From positions 1 through 9,134 of the forward strand of contig DNNE01000140.1 in assembly GCA_003487805.1 (NCBI GenBank): 9,134 bases of DNA. The letters are read 5' to 3'. Below the pieces are notes generated by a model. It was not told the DNA's origin. It did no database searches and saw nothing but the letters and a program-made list of their open reading frames with translations. Position 1 is the stretch's first letter, and every line of letters starts with the position of its first letter. A program made the translations under genes and the position numbers. Positions 1 through 5,853 of this stretch are shown here, piece by piece. Source of the DNA: Blastocatellia bacterium. GTDB lineage: Bacteria; Acidobacteriota; Blastocatellia; Pyrinomonadales; Pyrinomonadaceae.

Positions 1-2
1 GG

Positions 3-38
3 GAGAGGGAGGTAAACTGTGCCCACCTCGGCCCTCTC
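3..38. other. Stem-loop at the left edge
   Basis: GAGAGGG at 3-9 is the exact reverse complement of CCCTCTC at 32-38. Inside it, AGGT (10-13) pairs with ACCT (25-28), leaving CGG (29-31) as a bulge. No T-run follows on the plus strand, so it is not a classic intrinsic terminator. It could be the 3' structure of a gene lying left of the window, or a leader element. No coding region is seen in 1-179. Confidence 0.4.
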
Positions 39-60
39 ACAAAATCCAGAGTATTAAGAC

Positions 61-101
61 TTCTGCAAGCTTTAAAGTAACTTGCGTAATTACTTGCAGA
101 A
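61..101. promoter_or_regulatory. Inverted repeat upstream of the propeller gene (possible operator)
   Basis: TTCTGCAAG (61-69) and CTTGCAGAA (93-101) are perfect 9-base reverse complements separated by 23 bases. The spacer holds the palindrome CTTTAAAG (70-77) and a second ACTTGC (80-85) that repeats the ACTTGC at 92-97. The right arm ends 4 bases before a TTGACC hexamer. This would suit a regulator binding next to a promoter, or a hairpin in a longer leader. The function is inferred. Confidence 0.4.
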
Positions 102-105
102 ATTG

Positions 106-134
106 TTGACCTCCGTCGCCAGATCGGTTAGCTT
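106..134 (+). promoter_or_regulatory. Weak candidate sigma70-type promoter for the propeller gene
   Basis: TTGACC (106-111) matches the -35 consensus well. The best -10 at the usual distance is TAGCTT (129-134), with a 17-base spacer, and it is a poor match. The transcript would start about 40 bases before the ATG at 180. I rely mainly on the -35 hexamer and its position next to the inverted repeat. Confidence 0.25.
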
Positions 135-179
135 CTGCGGCACCTCATAAAAAACCAGCCGCGTCAGAGAGGGAATCCG

Positions 180-2432
180 ATGCCGAAGAAAACGAAACCG
201 CGCAAAGCAATTAAGTCCCGGCCGTCCGCGTCAACCGAACATACGGCAAGTGCGCGGCCCAAACACCACGCCGCGAACGTGCGCCTGTCGCATCACAAAG
301 CGCGTGGCCGGTGGTTTCAGGCACGTAGCGCGTGGCCGGTTCGTGAAGCGCCAGTACACACGTTGATTCGCGAACGCGAGCGAGCGGCGAAGTCTTTGCC
401 GCCGGTAACCGCCGTCGGGTCTTCCTGGGAGTGTGTTGGCCCAACGAACATCGGTGGGCGAATCACTTCGCTGGTTTGTCATCCCGATCATCCTGAACGC
501 ATTTGGGCCGGCTCAGCCGGTGGCGGCGTCTGGCGCAGCAACGACGCGGGCCAGACCTGGCAATCATGTTGGAGCGATCAGGACATTCTGAACATCGGAT
601 CGCTCGGCATCGATCAGAAAAATCCCGACACGATTTACTGCGGCACTGGTGAAGCGAATCTTTCTTCGGATTCGTATCCGGGCGCCGGTTTGTATAAGAG
701 CAGCGACGCGGGAAAAACGTGGCAGTTGATAGCATCAAGCGAAAAACAAATTGTCCCGAAACGCATCGGCGCGATCCGGGTCGATCCTTTCGATTCGAAA
801 CATGTCCTGATCGGCGGCGTCGGATTGGCGGAAGTCAGCTCCAGCGCAAAAGACTTTGGCGGAATGTTTGTTTCGACGAATGCGGGCATCACCTGGAAAC
901 GGCAGACGTTTGTTTCGAGCCAAAACTACTGGTGTCACTCGATCGTCTTTCATCCGACAACCAAAGGCCGGATCTATGCGACCTTCACCGAACAAGGATC
1001 GCGCAGCGGCATTTGGCGATCCACTGACGGCGGCAAGAAGTGGGAGCATTTGAAGAAAGGTCTGCCGGAATCGGCTCACTTTGGCCGCGCGAGTCTGGCC
1101 ATTAGTCCTTCGAATCCTGATGTGCTCTATGCCTTCGCGAAAAATGAAGCCAGCGGCGACAAAGATCTTCTGCTGGGCGTTTTTCGCAGCACAAACGGCG
1201 GAGACAGTTGGAAGAGCATCGAGGGAACGCATTTCAAAGACGAAGGACAGATCTCTTACGGCAATACGATCGTGGTCCATCCGGCGAATCCCGATTACGT
1301 GATATGCGGCGGCGTCGATTTACATCGCACGACGGATGCCGGCAGGACATGGAAGAAGATCACACGATGGGACGCGGACCTGGGCGCGCCGGTCTATGCG
1401 CACGCCGATCACCACTGTCTGGTGATGCCGGCAAAAGCTGAAGGGCGCGTTTACGATCCAAACGATGGCGGACTGGATGTAAGCGAAGACGGCGGCAACT
1501 CCTGGACCAATCGCAGCAAAGGACTCGCGGTCACGATGTTCTATGACATGGACGTAGCCCAAACCGATCCACTCGTGTTCGGCGGCGGCGCACAGGACAA
1601 CGGAACTGTGGCTACCAAGACCGGACTCGCCGGCAGTTTCTTCCCCATAGATACTGGCGATGGAGGTTGGAACCTTTTCGATCCTGACGATGCCGGCCAC
1701 GTTTTCACTTCAGCGTACAACCTTCTCATCCAGCGTTATCACGGGCTGGACAGACGCCCGGCGGATGTCTCGCCGCCGGCATCAAGCGATGAACAGAATT
1801 CAGTCTGGATGTGTTACATCGCGATGGATCCCAACGACGCGAACACTCTGTTCACCGGGTCAACACGCGTGTGGCGCACGAAAAATGACGCCAACAGTTG
1901 GCAACACGTTTCACCGAGTCTGGATGGCGGCGCTATCTCAGCAATTGAGATTGCCACCGCCAATTCCAAACGAATTTATGTAGGAACTGAGAACGGCGGA
2001 TTGTTCAGGAGCGTCAACGGCGGAGATACCTGGAGCGCAAACATATCGAGTTCTATTTTGCCGGGCCACACGATCACGCGCATCGAGTCGCACCCGAAAG
2101 ACGCAAACCTTCTCTACGTCGCCGTGGCTAACTTTGGACACCCGCATATTTTTCGATCAAAGGACGGCGGCGATACCTGGGAAGATGTGGATAAAGGTCA
2201 GCTGCCGGACGTGCCGCATCATGTGGTGGTGATTAGGCCGGACGATCTCAATAAGGTGTACGCGGGCAATGATGCCGGCGTCTTTGTTCTCGATACGGCC
2301 ACCGGCGGTTGGAGCAACCTCACGAAGAATCTACCGAATGCGATGGTGATTGACCTGGTCTATCACCTCAAAGAGGCGACGCTGTTTGCCGCGACGTATG
2401 GAAGAAGCATCTGGCGGCTGAAGATGAAGTAG
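180..2432 (+). CDS. Asp-box (BNR) repeat beta-propeller protein, sialidase/xyloglucanase-fold type
   Basis: This 750-residue protein is built of beta-propeller blades. Nine Asp-box turns of the form S/T-x-D/N-x-G-x-x-W are visible at residues 120, 174, 232, 281, 337, 384, 435, 611 and 660, for example SNDAGQTW, STDGGKKW and SKDGGDTW. A decayed copy (TKNDANSW) lies near 567. The spacing of about 47-58 residues and the total length suit two stacked propellers, as in GH74-type proteins or the VPS10/sortilin fold. I cannot identify catalytic acids, so enzymatic activity is unproven. The first 70 residues are strongly basic (Lys, Arg, His) and show no signal peptide, which is unusual because such proteins are often exported. 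The start at 180 has GAGGGA 5 bases upstream. The gene stands alone, convergent with the small acidic gene. Fold assignment is firm; substrate is unknown. Confidence 0.9.
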   Translation: MPKKTKPRKAIKSRPSASTEHTASARPKHHAANVRLSHHKARGRWFQARSAWPVREAPVHTLIRERERAAKSLPPVTAVGSSWECVGPTNIGGRITSLVCHPDHPERIWAGSAGGGVWRSNDAGQTWQSCWSDQDILNIGSLGIDQKNPDTIYCGTGEANLSSDSYPGAGLYKSSDAGKTWQLIASSEKQIVPKRIGAIRVDPFDSKHVLIGGVGLAEVSSSAKDFGGMFVSTNAGITWKRQTFVSSQNYWCHSIVFHPTTKGRIYATFTEQGSRSGIWRSTDGGKKWEHLKKGLPESAHFGRASLAISPSNPDVLYAFAKNEASGDKDLLLGVFRSTNGGDSWKSIEGTHFKDEGQISYGNTIVVHPANPDYVICGGVDLHRTTDAGRTWKKITRWDADLGAPVYAHADHHCLVMPAKAEGRVYDPNDGGLDVSEDGGNSWTNRSKGLAVTMFYDMDVAQTDPLVFGGGAQDNGTVATKTGLAGSFFPIDTGDGGWNLFDPDDAGHVFTSAYNLLIQRYHGLDRRPADVSPPASSDEQNSVWMCYIAMDPNDANTLFTGSTRVWRTKNDANSWQHVSPSLDGGAISAIEIATANSKRIYVGTENGGLFRSVNGGDTWSANISSSILPGHTITRIESHPKDANLLYVAVANFGHPHIFRSKDGGDTWEDVDKGQLPDVPHHVVVIRPDDLNKVYAGNDAGVFVLDTATGGWSNLTKNLPNAMVIDLVYHLKEATLFAATYGRSIWRLKMK
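299..340 (+). repeat. 14-base direct repeat, period 28, in the basic N-terminal region
   Basis: AGCGCGTGGCCGGT occurs at 299-312 and again at 327-340. The 28-base period is not a multiple of three, so the two copies are read in different frames (around ARGRW and AWPV). This suggests a local duplication inside the basic, low-complexity N-terminus of the propeller protein. Confidence 0.6.
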
Positions 2433-2463
2433 GTTTTTCGAAGTGTGACGGGACATCGGGGTT

Positions 2464-2481
2464 CGGATAAAAAATTATCCG
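2464..2481. terminator. Perfect short hairpin between convergent genes
   Basis: CGGATAA (2464-2470) and TTATCCG (2475-2481) form a 7-base-pair stem with an AAAA loop. It lies between the propeller stop at 2432 and the end of the convergent small gene, whose TAA stop (2475-2477) is inside the right arm. It could act as a shared terminator or 3'-end barrier. It lacks a following U-tract on either strand, so an intrinsic terminator is only a possibility. Confidence 0.4.
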
Positions 2482-2669
2482 CCGCCGTGTCGTTTTTGAA
2501 ACCATTCTGAGCGGCGGCGCAGATTGCCAGGGCCCTCGCCGCGCTTATCTTCATCGCGTTCATCGTCGGCTGCGCCGGAGTCGGTGTCGTTCTTATCGTT
2601 CGACGCTTCTTCGTTATCAGGCTGCTTTTGGTCCGACGCGTTCGAGTCGTCATCTCTATCTTTCGTCAT
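2475..2669 (-). CDS. Small highly acidic disordered protein, unknown function
   Basis: The 64-residue product is dominated by Asp, Glu, Asn, Lys and Ser across residues 1-48. It then switches to a basic, aromatic tail (RRRSEWFQKRHGGG). It has no hydrophobic core, signal peptide or membrane segment, so it is predicted to be largely disordered and cytoplasmic. I do not recognise the family. Support for a real gene comes from the coherent charge pattern, a perfect TATAAT on the minus strand at 2683-2678, and divergent placement from the next gene. No Shine-Dalgarno is present. The -10 ends only 8 bases before the ATG, so the mRNA may be leaderless. The acidic stretch with a basic tail might bind a nucleic acid or basic partner, but this is speculation. 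Overlapping reading frames on both strands are the main alternative. Confidence 0.5.
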   Translation of the reverse strand: MTKDRDDDSNASDQKQPDNEEASNDKNDTDSGAADDERDEDKRGEGPGNLRRRSEWFQKRHGGG

Positions 2670-2677
2670 AGTAACGG

Positions 2678-2706
2678 ATTATACGCGTCGCGTTGTAATG
2701 GCCAAA
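2678..2706 (-). promoter_or_regulatory. Candidate promoter of the small acidic gene
   Basis: On the minus strand, a perfect TATAAT lies at 2683-2678 and a weak -35, TTTGGC (2706-2701), sits 17 bases upstream of it. Transcription would begin at about 2671-2669, essentially at the ATG (2669-2667), implying a leaderless or nearly leaderless message. The site lies in the gap shared with the divergent gene starting at 2742. Confidence 0.45.
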
Positions 2707-2741
2707 CCCAGAAACATCTCGATTACTACCGACCAAATCCA

Positions 2742-3995
2742 ATGAAGAAAACCACTCGCTTATCGATCCTTGCTTTACTCACATCAGTTATTGCGATTTT
2801 CGGAGTTGTCATTACCGAAGCGCAGACACCAACCCCAACTCCGGTTCCGAACATATCTCCGGCGCCGGCAACCTCTCCGAGTCCTTCGGCGACGACAGCG
2901 GCAACGCACCCCAAAGTCACGGGGATTGAAGGCCACCTGGAACTCGACACCATCATTAAAGTTGAAGTGGCAAACTTTTCGGAATGGGCGGCCACGCACG
3001 ATGCAACGAAGCTCGTCCCCTTCCTTAACGGCCGGGCGGTCCGTGGTGGCTATCCGAACGAACTTCATCCGGATAGCCGGCGGCTCAGTTTTCATCTGCT
3101 GATCACGCCGGAGAATAAGAAGCTCTGGATTGATCTATTAGGTGGGCCACACGGGTTAAGCCATCCCGTCACTTTTACCATTGGTCTGGAGACTGAATCG
3201 CCGTTCGATAGCGTCTTTGATCAAAGCAATCCTCTCCCGCTTACTGTGATTTCACCACCGTACGGCGTGATCAGTTTGATCATCATCGCGTTTACCCTGG
3301 TCCTGTTTATCTGGTTGTCGCGCACGACCAATCTGATCCGCGAGGCAGGGACGGCAGTTCCCGGAAAGCTCAGGCCGTACAACCTGGGCCGGACACAGAT
3401 GGCCTTCTGGTTCTTTCTGGTTTACGTCTCATATGTGGTGATCTGGTTAGTCACCTCCTCACTCGACACCATCACGCCCTCGCTGTTGGGATTGATGGGA
3501 ATCAGCGCCGGCACCGCTTTGGGAGAAGCTTTAATCGATTCGGGGAAGGACACCGCACACGCTAATCAACTCCGGGATCTCACGGCGGAGAAGCAGTCGC
3601 TCGAACAGTGTATCCCGGAACTTCAGTCCCAGATCGGCGCGCTCAACTCCAAACCCATGTTAACCAATGATGATACGGCCAACCGGGACAGCCTGAACAG
3701 GCAACTACAAGAGAGTCGCACGCGCCTGGCCCAACTTAATCAGCAGCTTCAAGCCATCCACCCGCCCTCAACGGCAGGTGACAGCCATGGCCTGCTGCGC
3801 GACATTCTCAGGGACGGCAGTGGCTACAGCTTCCACCGCTTTCAGATTTTCGCCTGGTCGATTGTGCTGGGCATCATTTTCCTGTCCGCGGTTTACAACA
3901 GTCTGGCGATGCCGGAATTCAGCACGACGTTATTGGGATTGATGGGCATCAGCTCGGGAACTTACATCGGGTTCAAGTTTCCCGAACAGAAATAG
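2742..3995 (+). CDS. Exported/membrane protein with duplicated membrane module and coiled coil, unknown function
   Basis: The 417-residue product begins with a clear signal sequence or anchor (MKKTTRLSILALLTSVIAIF, then GVVITEAQ). A Thr/Pro/Ser linker (about 29-57) and a soluble domain (about 58-170) follow. Hydrophobic segments lie near 176-193, 220-241, 246-266, 369-388 and 396-411. A coiled-coil-like, Gln/Leu-rich stretch spans about 279-341. Residues 217-258 and 366-407 are repeats: both have R-x-Q-x-x-x-W, and 29 residues after the Gln both have LLGLMGIS[A/S]GT. I do not recognise a named family. A role as a membrane scaffold or channel-like assembly is inference. The start at 2742 is chosen over an in-frame ATG at 2628 because it gives a signal sequence and avoids overlapping the divergent small gene. 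No strong Shine-Dalgarno precedes it. Confidence 0.85.
   Translation: MKKTTRLSILALLTSVIAIFGVVITEAQTPTPTPVPNISPAPATSPSPSATTAATHPKVTGIEGHLELDTIIKVEVANFSEWAATHDATKLVPFLNGRAVRGGYPNELHPDSRRLSFHLLITPENKKLWIDLLGGPHGLSHPVTFTIGLETESPFDSVFDQSNPLPLTVISPPYGVISLIIIAFTLVLFIWLSRTTNLIREAGTAVPGKLRPYNLGRTQMAFWFFLVYVSYVVIWLVTSSLDTITPSLLGLMGISAGTALGEALIDSGKDTAHANQLRDLTAEKQSLEQCIPELQSQIGALNSKPMLTNDDTANRDSLNRQLQESRTRLAQLNQQLQAIHPPSTAGDSHGLLRDILRDGSGYSFHRFQIFAWSIVLGIIFLSAVYNSLAMPEFSTTLLGLMGISSGTYIGFKFPEQK
3483..3953 (+). repeat. Intragenic duplication (two 24-base copies at the ends of this span)
   Basis: Positions 3483-3506 and 3930-3953 match at 21 of 24 bases, sharing TTGGGATTGATGGG in full, and encode LLGLMGIS in both cases. 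The protein repeat extends further: Arg217/Arg366, Gln219/Gln368 and Trp223/Trp372 align at a constant offset of 149 residues. High DNA identity within diverged flanks suggests strong constraint on the segment or local gene conversion. Confidence 0.75.
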
Positions 3996-4005
3996 AAAAC
4001 GTAGT

Positions 4006-4037
4006 TTGCCCACCTCGGATGGTCCAAGAAAGGGCAA
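4006..4037. promoter_or_regulatory. Inverted repeat in the leader before the phosphatase gene
   Basis: TTGCCC (4006-4011) and GGGCAA (4032-4037) are perfect complements. ACC (4012-4014) can also pair with GGT (4021-4023) inside. The right arm would hide the purine-rich sequence and ATG of the tiny ORF starting at 4037. A regulatory role is only a suggestion. Confidence 0.3.
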
Positions 4038-4087
4038 TGAAGGAAACAAAACTCACGCTAACTAACATTGAAAGGACAAAATCATGA
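4037..4087 (+). CDS. Possible 16-codon leader peptide overlapping the phosphatase start
   Basis: An ATG at 4037 opens a 16-codon frame (MKETKLTLTNIERTKS). Its TGA at 4085-4087 overlaps the phosphatase ATG at 4084-4086 in an ATGA arrangement, the classic geometry for translational coupling. The upstream AAGAAAGGG is purine-rich but only 2 bases from the ATG, which is poor for initiation. So short a frame can occur by chance. Confidence 0.22.
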   Translation: MKETKLTLTNIERTKS

Positions 4088-4683
4088 GCACGAACACCCG
4101 ACCAAGTCAGATACTAATTATTCGCCACGGAGAAAAGGTGGGCGATCCGAAAAAAGATGATGACGGCGGACGTAATCTGTCGATTCGAGGTTCAGCCCGC
4201 GCCGTCGCATTGCCTTCGCTGTTTAGCCCCGCAATGCCACAGTTGAGCTGCAAGTTCCACGCGCACGAAGAGGGCTTTGTCGGCGAGTACCGGCAGATTC
4301 CGTTAAAGGGCACGGCGCCAAGGTTTTCGACTCCTAATCACATCTTTGCGACTGCGCCATCCAAAAATAGCAAACGCCCGCTTGAAACCGTTCTGCCGTT
4401 GGCGACTGCTCTGAATCTGCCTGTTTACGATAGCGTCAAGGACGACGACCCCGGCATCAAGAAATTGGTCAACGCAGTTCTCACCGAGTTTCCCGGCCAG
4501 GTAGTTTTGATCTGCTGGCATCACGGCAAGATTCCCGAAATCGCGAAAGCTCTGGGAATTGCCAAACCGCCGAAGTGGGACGGCAAAGTTTTCGATCGCG
4601 TCTGGGAGATCACTTTTCCGAAAGGAAATGCGGCGCTAAAAGATCAGCCGCAGATGCTTTTGTACGGGGATTCGAAAAGCTGA
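4084..4683 (+). CDS. Histidine phosphatase superfamily protein
   Basis: The 199-residue protein carries the superfamily signature IIRHGEK, with the phospho-acceptor His at residue 15 in the RHG triad. It is followed by NLSIRGSARAVAL, matching the conserved L[ST]xxGxxRAxAL segment. ATAPSKNSKRPLETVLPLA fits the region with the substrate-binding Arg and the conserved Glu-Thr. The second catalytic His is in CWHHGKIPEIA, most likely His147 just before Gly. There is no signal peptide, so it should be cytoplasmic. Family members remove phosphate from sugars, proteins or small signalling molecules; the substrate cannot be read here. The start is well supported by AAAGGA 7 bases upstream. The gene follows 2742-3995 by 88 bases, so co-transcription is possible, and it is convergent with the rhodanese gene 30 bases away. 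Confidence 0.9.
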   Translation: MSTNTRPSQILIIRHGEKVGDPKKDDDGGRNLSIRGSARAVALPSLFSPAMPQLSCKFHAHEEGFVGEYRQIPLKGTAPRFSTPNHIFATAPSKNSKRPLETVLPLATALNLPVYDSVKDDDPGIKKLVNAVLTEFPGQVVLICWHHGKIPEIAKALGIAKPPKWDGKVFDRVWEITFPKGNAALKDQPQMLLYGDSKS

Positions 4684-4713
4684 TAGATCAACCGGGGACC
4701 GGCTCTGCTGCTC

Positions 4714-5655
4714 TCAAGGCTTCGTCGCAGTCTTTGACTCGTTCGATTTCTCTACCGGCAGATCGCTTCGATTGCTCCAGTCCTGAAATGAGCCATCATA
4801 AAGATGCGCGTCATAACCGAGATAGCGCGCGACGAAGTAGAGCAAACTCGCCTGCTGACCGATGTGACAATAAGTCGCCACGCTGTCGTTCTGCTTCACA
4901 CCCGCTCCGGTAAACAACGCCCGGAGTGAATCTGCGCTCTTGAACTTGTTGTTTGAATCTTCAACCAGCGTTGAGAACGGAATGCTCTTCGCGTGCGGAA
5001 TGTGGCCGGCGCGCGGCATCTGTCCCGCATCTTCACCCGTATAAAACTTCGCCGCCCGCGCGTCGAGAATCGCCACACCTGGCTTACTCAAATTCGAACT
5101 GACCCAGGCGGAATCGACGACCAGCTTCGCGTTCGGATGCGGCGTGAAATGTCCTGGTTTTGCTTGCTTAACTTCGGTCGTCACCGGTTTGCCTTCCGCT
5201 CGCCACGCGGGCAAACCGCCATCAAGGACCGACGCCCGATCACCCAAGCCCAGATAATCAAGCGTGAAATAAACGCGCGACGTGGGTGTCACCCAATCCT
5301 TGCTGAAGTAAATTACGATTCGAGACTCGTCAGTGACGCCAAGCTTTTCGAACGTGCTCTTCAACTGATCGACCGGCGGCAGTTCGAGAATCAATCCGGT
5401 GCCCCGTGGCGTTGAGATGTCTGACGTTTGAATGAATTGCGCGCCGGCGATATGTGCGGCGTCATACTCGCTCTTGTCGCCAACCTGCAGCAGCACGAGT
5501 GAGTTGTCATTGAGGTGCTTTGACAACCAGTCAGTCGACACGATCATTGAATCTCTGGAATTGCCAACCATTCTCTCATGTGCGCCAAACATCGAGAAAT
5601 AGAGCGGGCTTACCGCCGCCAGAATGACAACAATTGAAAGCCGCATAAGCTTCAT
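4714..5655 (-). CDS. Exported two-domain rhodanese-type sulfurtransferase
   Basis: The 313-residue protein has an N-terminal hydrophobic export signal or anchor (MKLMRLSIVVILAAVSPLYF) and two tandem rhodanese domains. The first (about 35-165) has typical EYDAAHIAGA and LDGGLPAWRAEGKPV segments. Its active-loop region reads YFSKDW and has no Cys, so it is probably catalytically dead. The second (about 180-300) has GHIPHAKSIPF and the active loop CHIGQQAS, with nucleophile Cys263. This matches the usual inactive/active arrangement of thiosulfate or mercaptopyruvate sulfurtransferases. The loop is neither the standard CRKGVTA nor CGSGVTA, so the sulfur donor is uncertain. The start at 5655 is preferred over an in-frame ATG at 5727 because GGAGG lies 5 bases upstream and a signal sequence begins at once. 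Periplasmic location is predicted. Confidence 0.9.
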   Translation of the reverse strand: MKLMRLSIVVILAAVSPLYFSMFGAHERMVGNSRDSMIVSTDWLSKHLNDNSLVLLQVGDKSEYDAAHIAGAQFIQTSDISTPRGTGLILELPPVDQLKSTFEKLGVTDESRIVIYFSKDWVTPTSRVYFTLDYLGLGDRASVLDGGLPAWRAEGKPVTTEVKQAKPGHFTPHPNAKLVVDSAWVSSNLSKPGVAILDARAAKFYTGEDAGQMPRAGHIPHAKSIPFSTLVEDSNNKFKSADSLRALFTGAGVKQNDSVATYCHIGQQASLLYFVARYLGYDAHLYDGSFQDWSNRSDLPVEKSNESKTATKP

Positions 5656-5671
5656 GATTTCCTCCACGTGC

Positions 5672-5709
5672 CGATTGAGGTTAGGATCATTTTGGAAAAG
5701 CCTCAATCG
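5672..5709 (-). promoter_or_regulatory. Inverted repeat in the 5' leader of the rhodanese gene
   Basis: CGATTGAGG (5672-5680) and CCTCAATCG (5701-5709) are perfect 9-base complements with a 20-base loop. On the minus strand this sits 16 bases upstream of the ATG at 5655, just before the GGAGG ribosome site. It could be an mRNA hairpin controlling translation or an operator. I could not find a convincing -10/-35 pair for the rhodanese gene. Confidence 0.5.
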
Positions 5710-5735
5710 CGAATTGGCAATGTGCAAACCCTTTT

Positions 5736-5759
5736 CTAAGCAATTCTATGAATGCTTAG
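5736..5759. promoter_or_regulatory. Dyad-symmetric candidate operator between divergent genes
   Basis: CTAAGCA (5736-5742) mirrors TGCTTAG (5753-5759). The inner TTC (5744-5746) and GAA (5750-5752) extend the symmetry around a TAT centre, with one unpaired A at 5743. The right arm ends 8 bases before the -35 hexamer at 5768. Size, symmetry and position fit a dimeric regulator site controlling the cluster, the rhodanese gene, or both. Confidence 0.5.
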
Positions 5760-5767
5760 CAAATTTG

Positions 5768-5797
5768 TTGACGACGGAGTTGAAAGTAGAGTATTTA
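5768..5797 (+). promoter_or_regulatory. Candidate sigma70-type promoter of the three-gene cluster
   Basis: TTGACG (5768-5773) and TATTTA (5792-5797) are separated by 18 bases. Transcription would start near 5804, giving a leader of about 50 bases before the ATG at 5854. It is the best promoter match I found in the window apart from the TATAAT at 2683. Confidence 0.5.
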
Positions 5798-5853
5798 TCT
5801 GCCGATCTGAACGCGGTGAAAGAGCATAATCGCCTCTTCCGACAACTTTCGCC

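Noticed and set aside
735..1280. 181-residue open frame on the minus strand inside the propeller gene
   Set aside because: It lies entirely within a well-supported repeat protein on the other strand and shows no recognisable domain.
1320..1700. 126-residue minus-strand open frame within the propeller gene
   Set aside because: It is a shadow of the Asp-box coding region, with no signature of its own.
2628..2741. In-frame upstream extension of the 2742 membrane protein to an ATG at 2628
   Set aside because: The added 38 residues are basic and unlike a signal peptide, they bury the clear signal sequence at 2742, and they overlap the divergent small acidic gene.
4993..5415. 140-residue plus-strand open frame opposite the rhodanese gene
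   Set aside because: It is antisense to both rhodanese domains, very Arg-rich, and has no ribosome site or motif.
5656..5727. Upstream start at 5727 for the rhodanese gene
   Set aside because: It would translate through the 9-base hairpin and place 24 polar residues before the signal sequence. The ATG at 5655 has GGAGG at ideal spacing.
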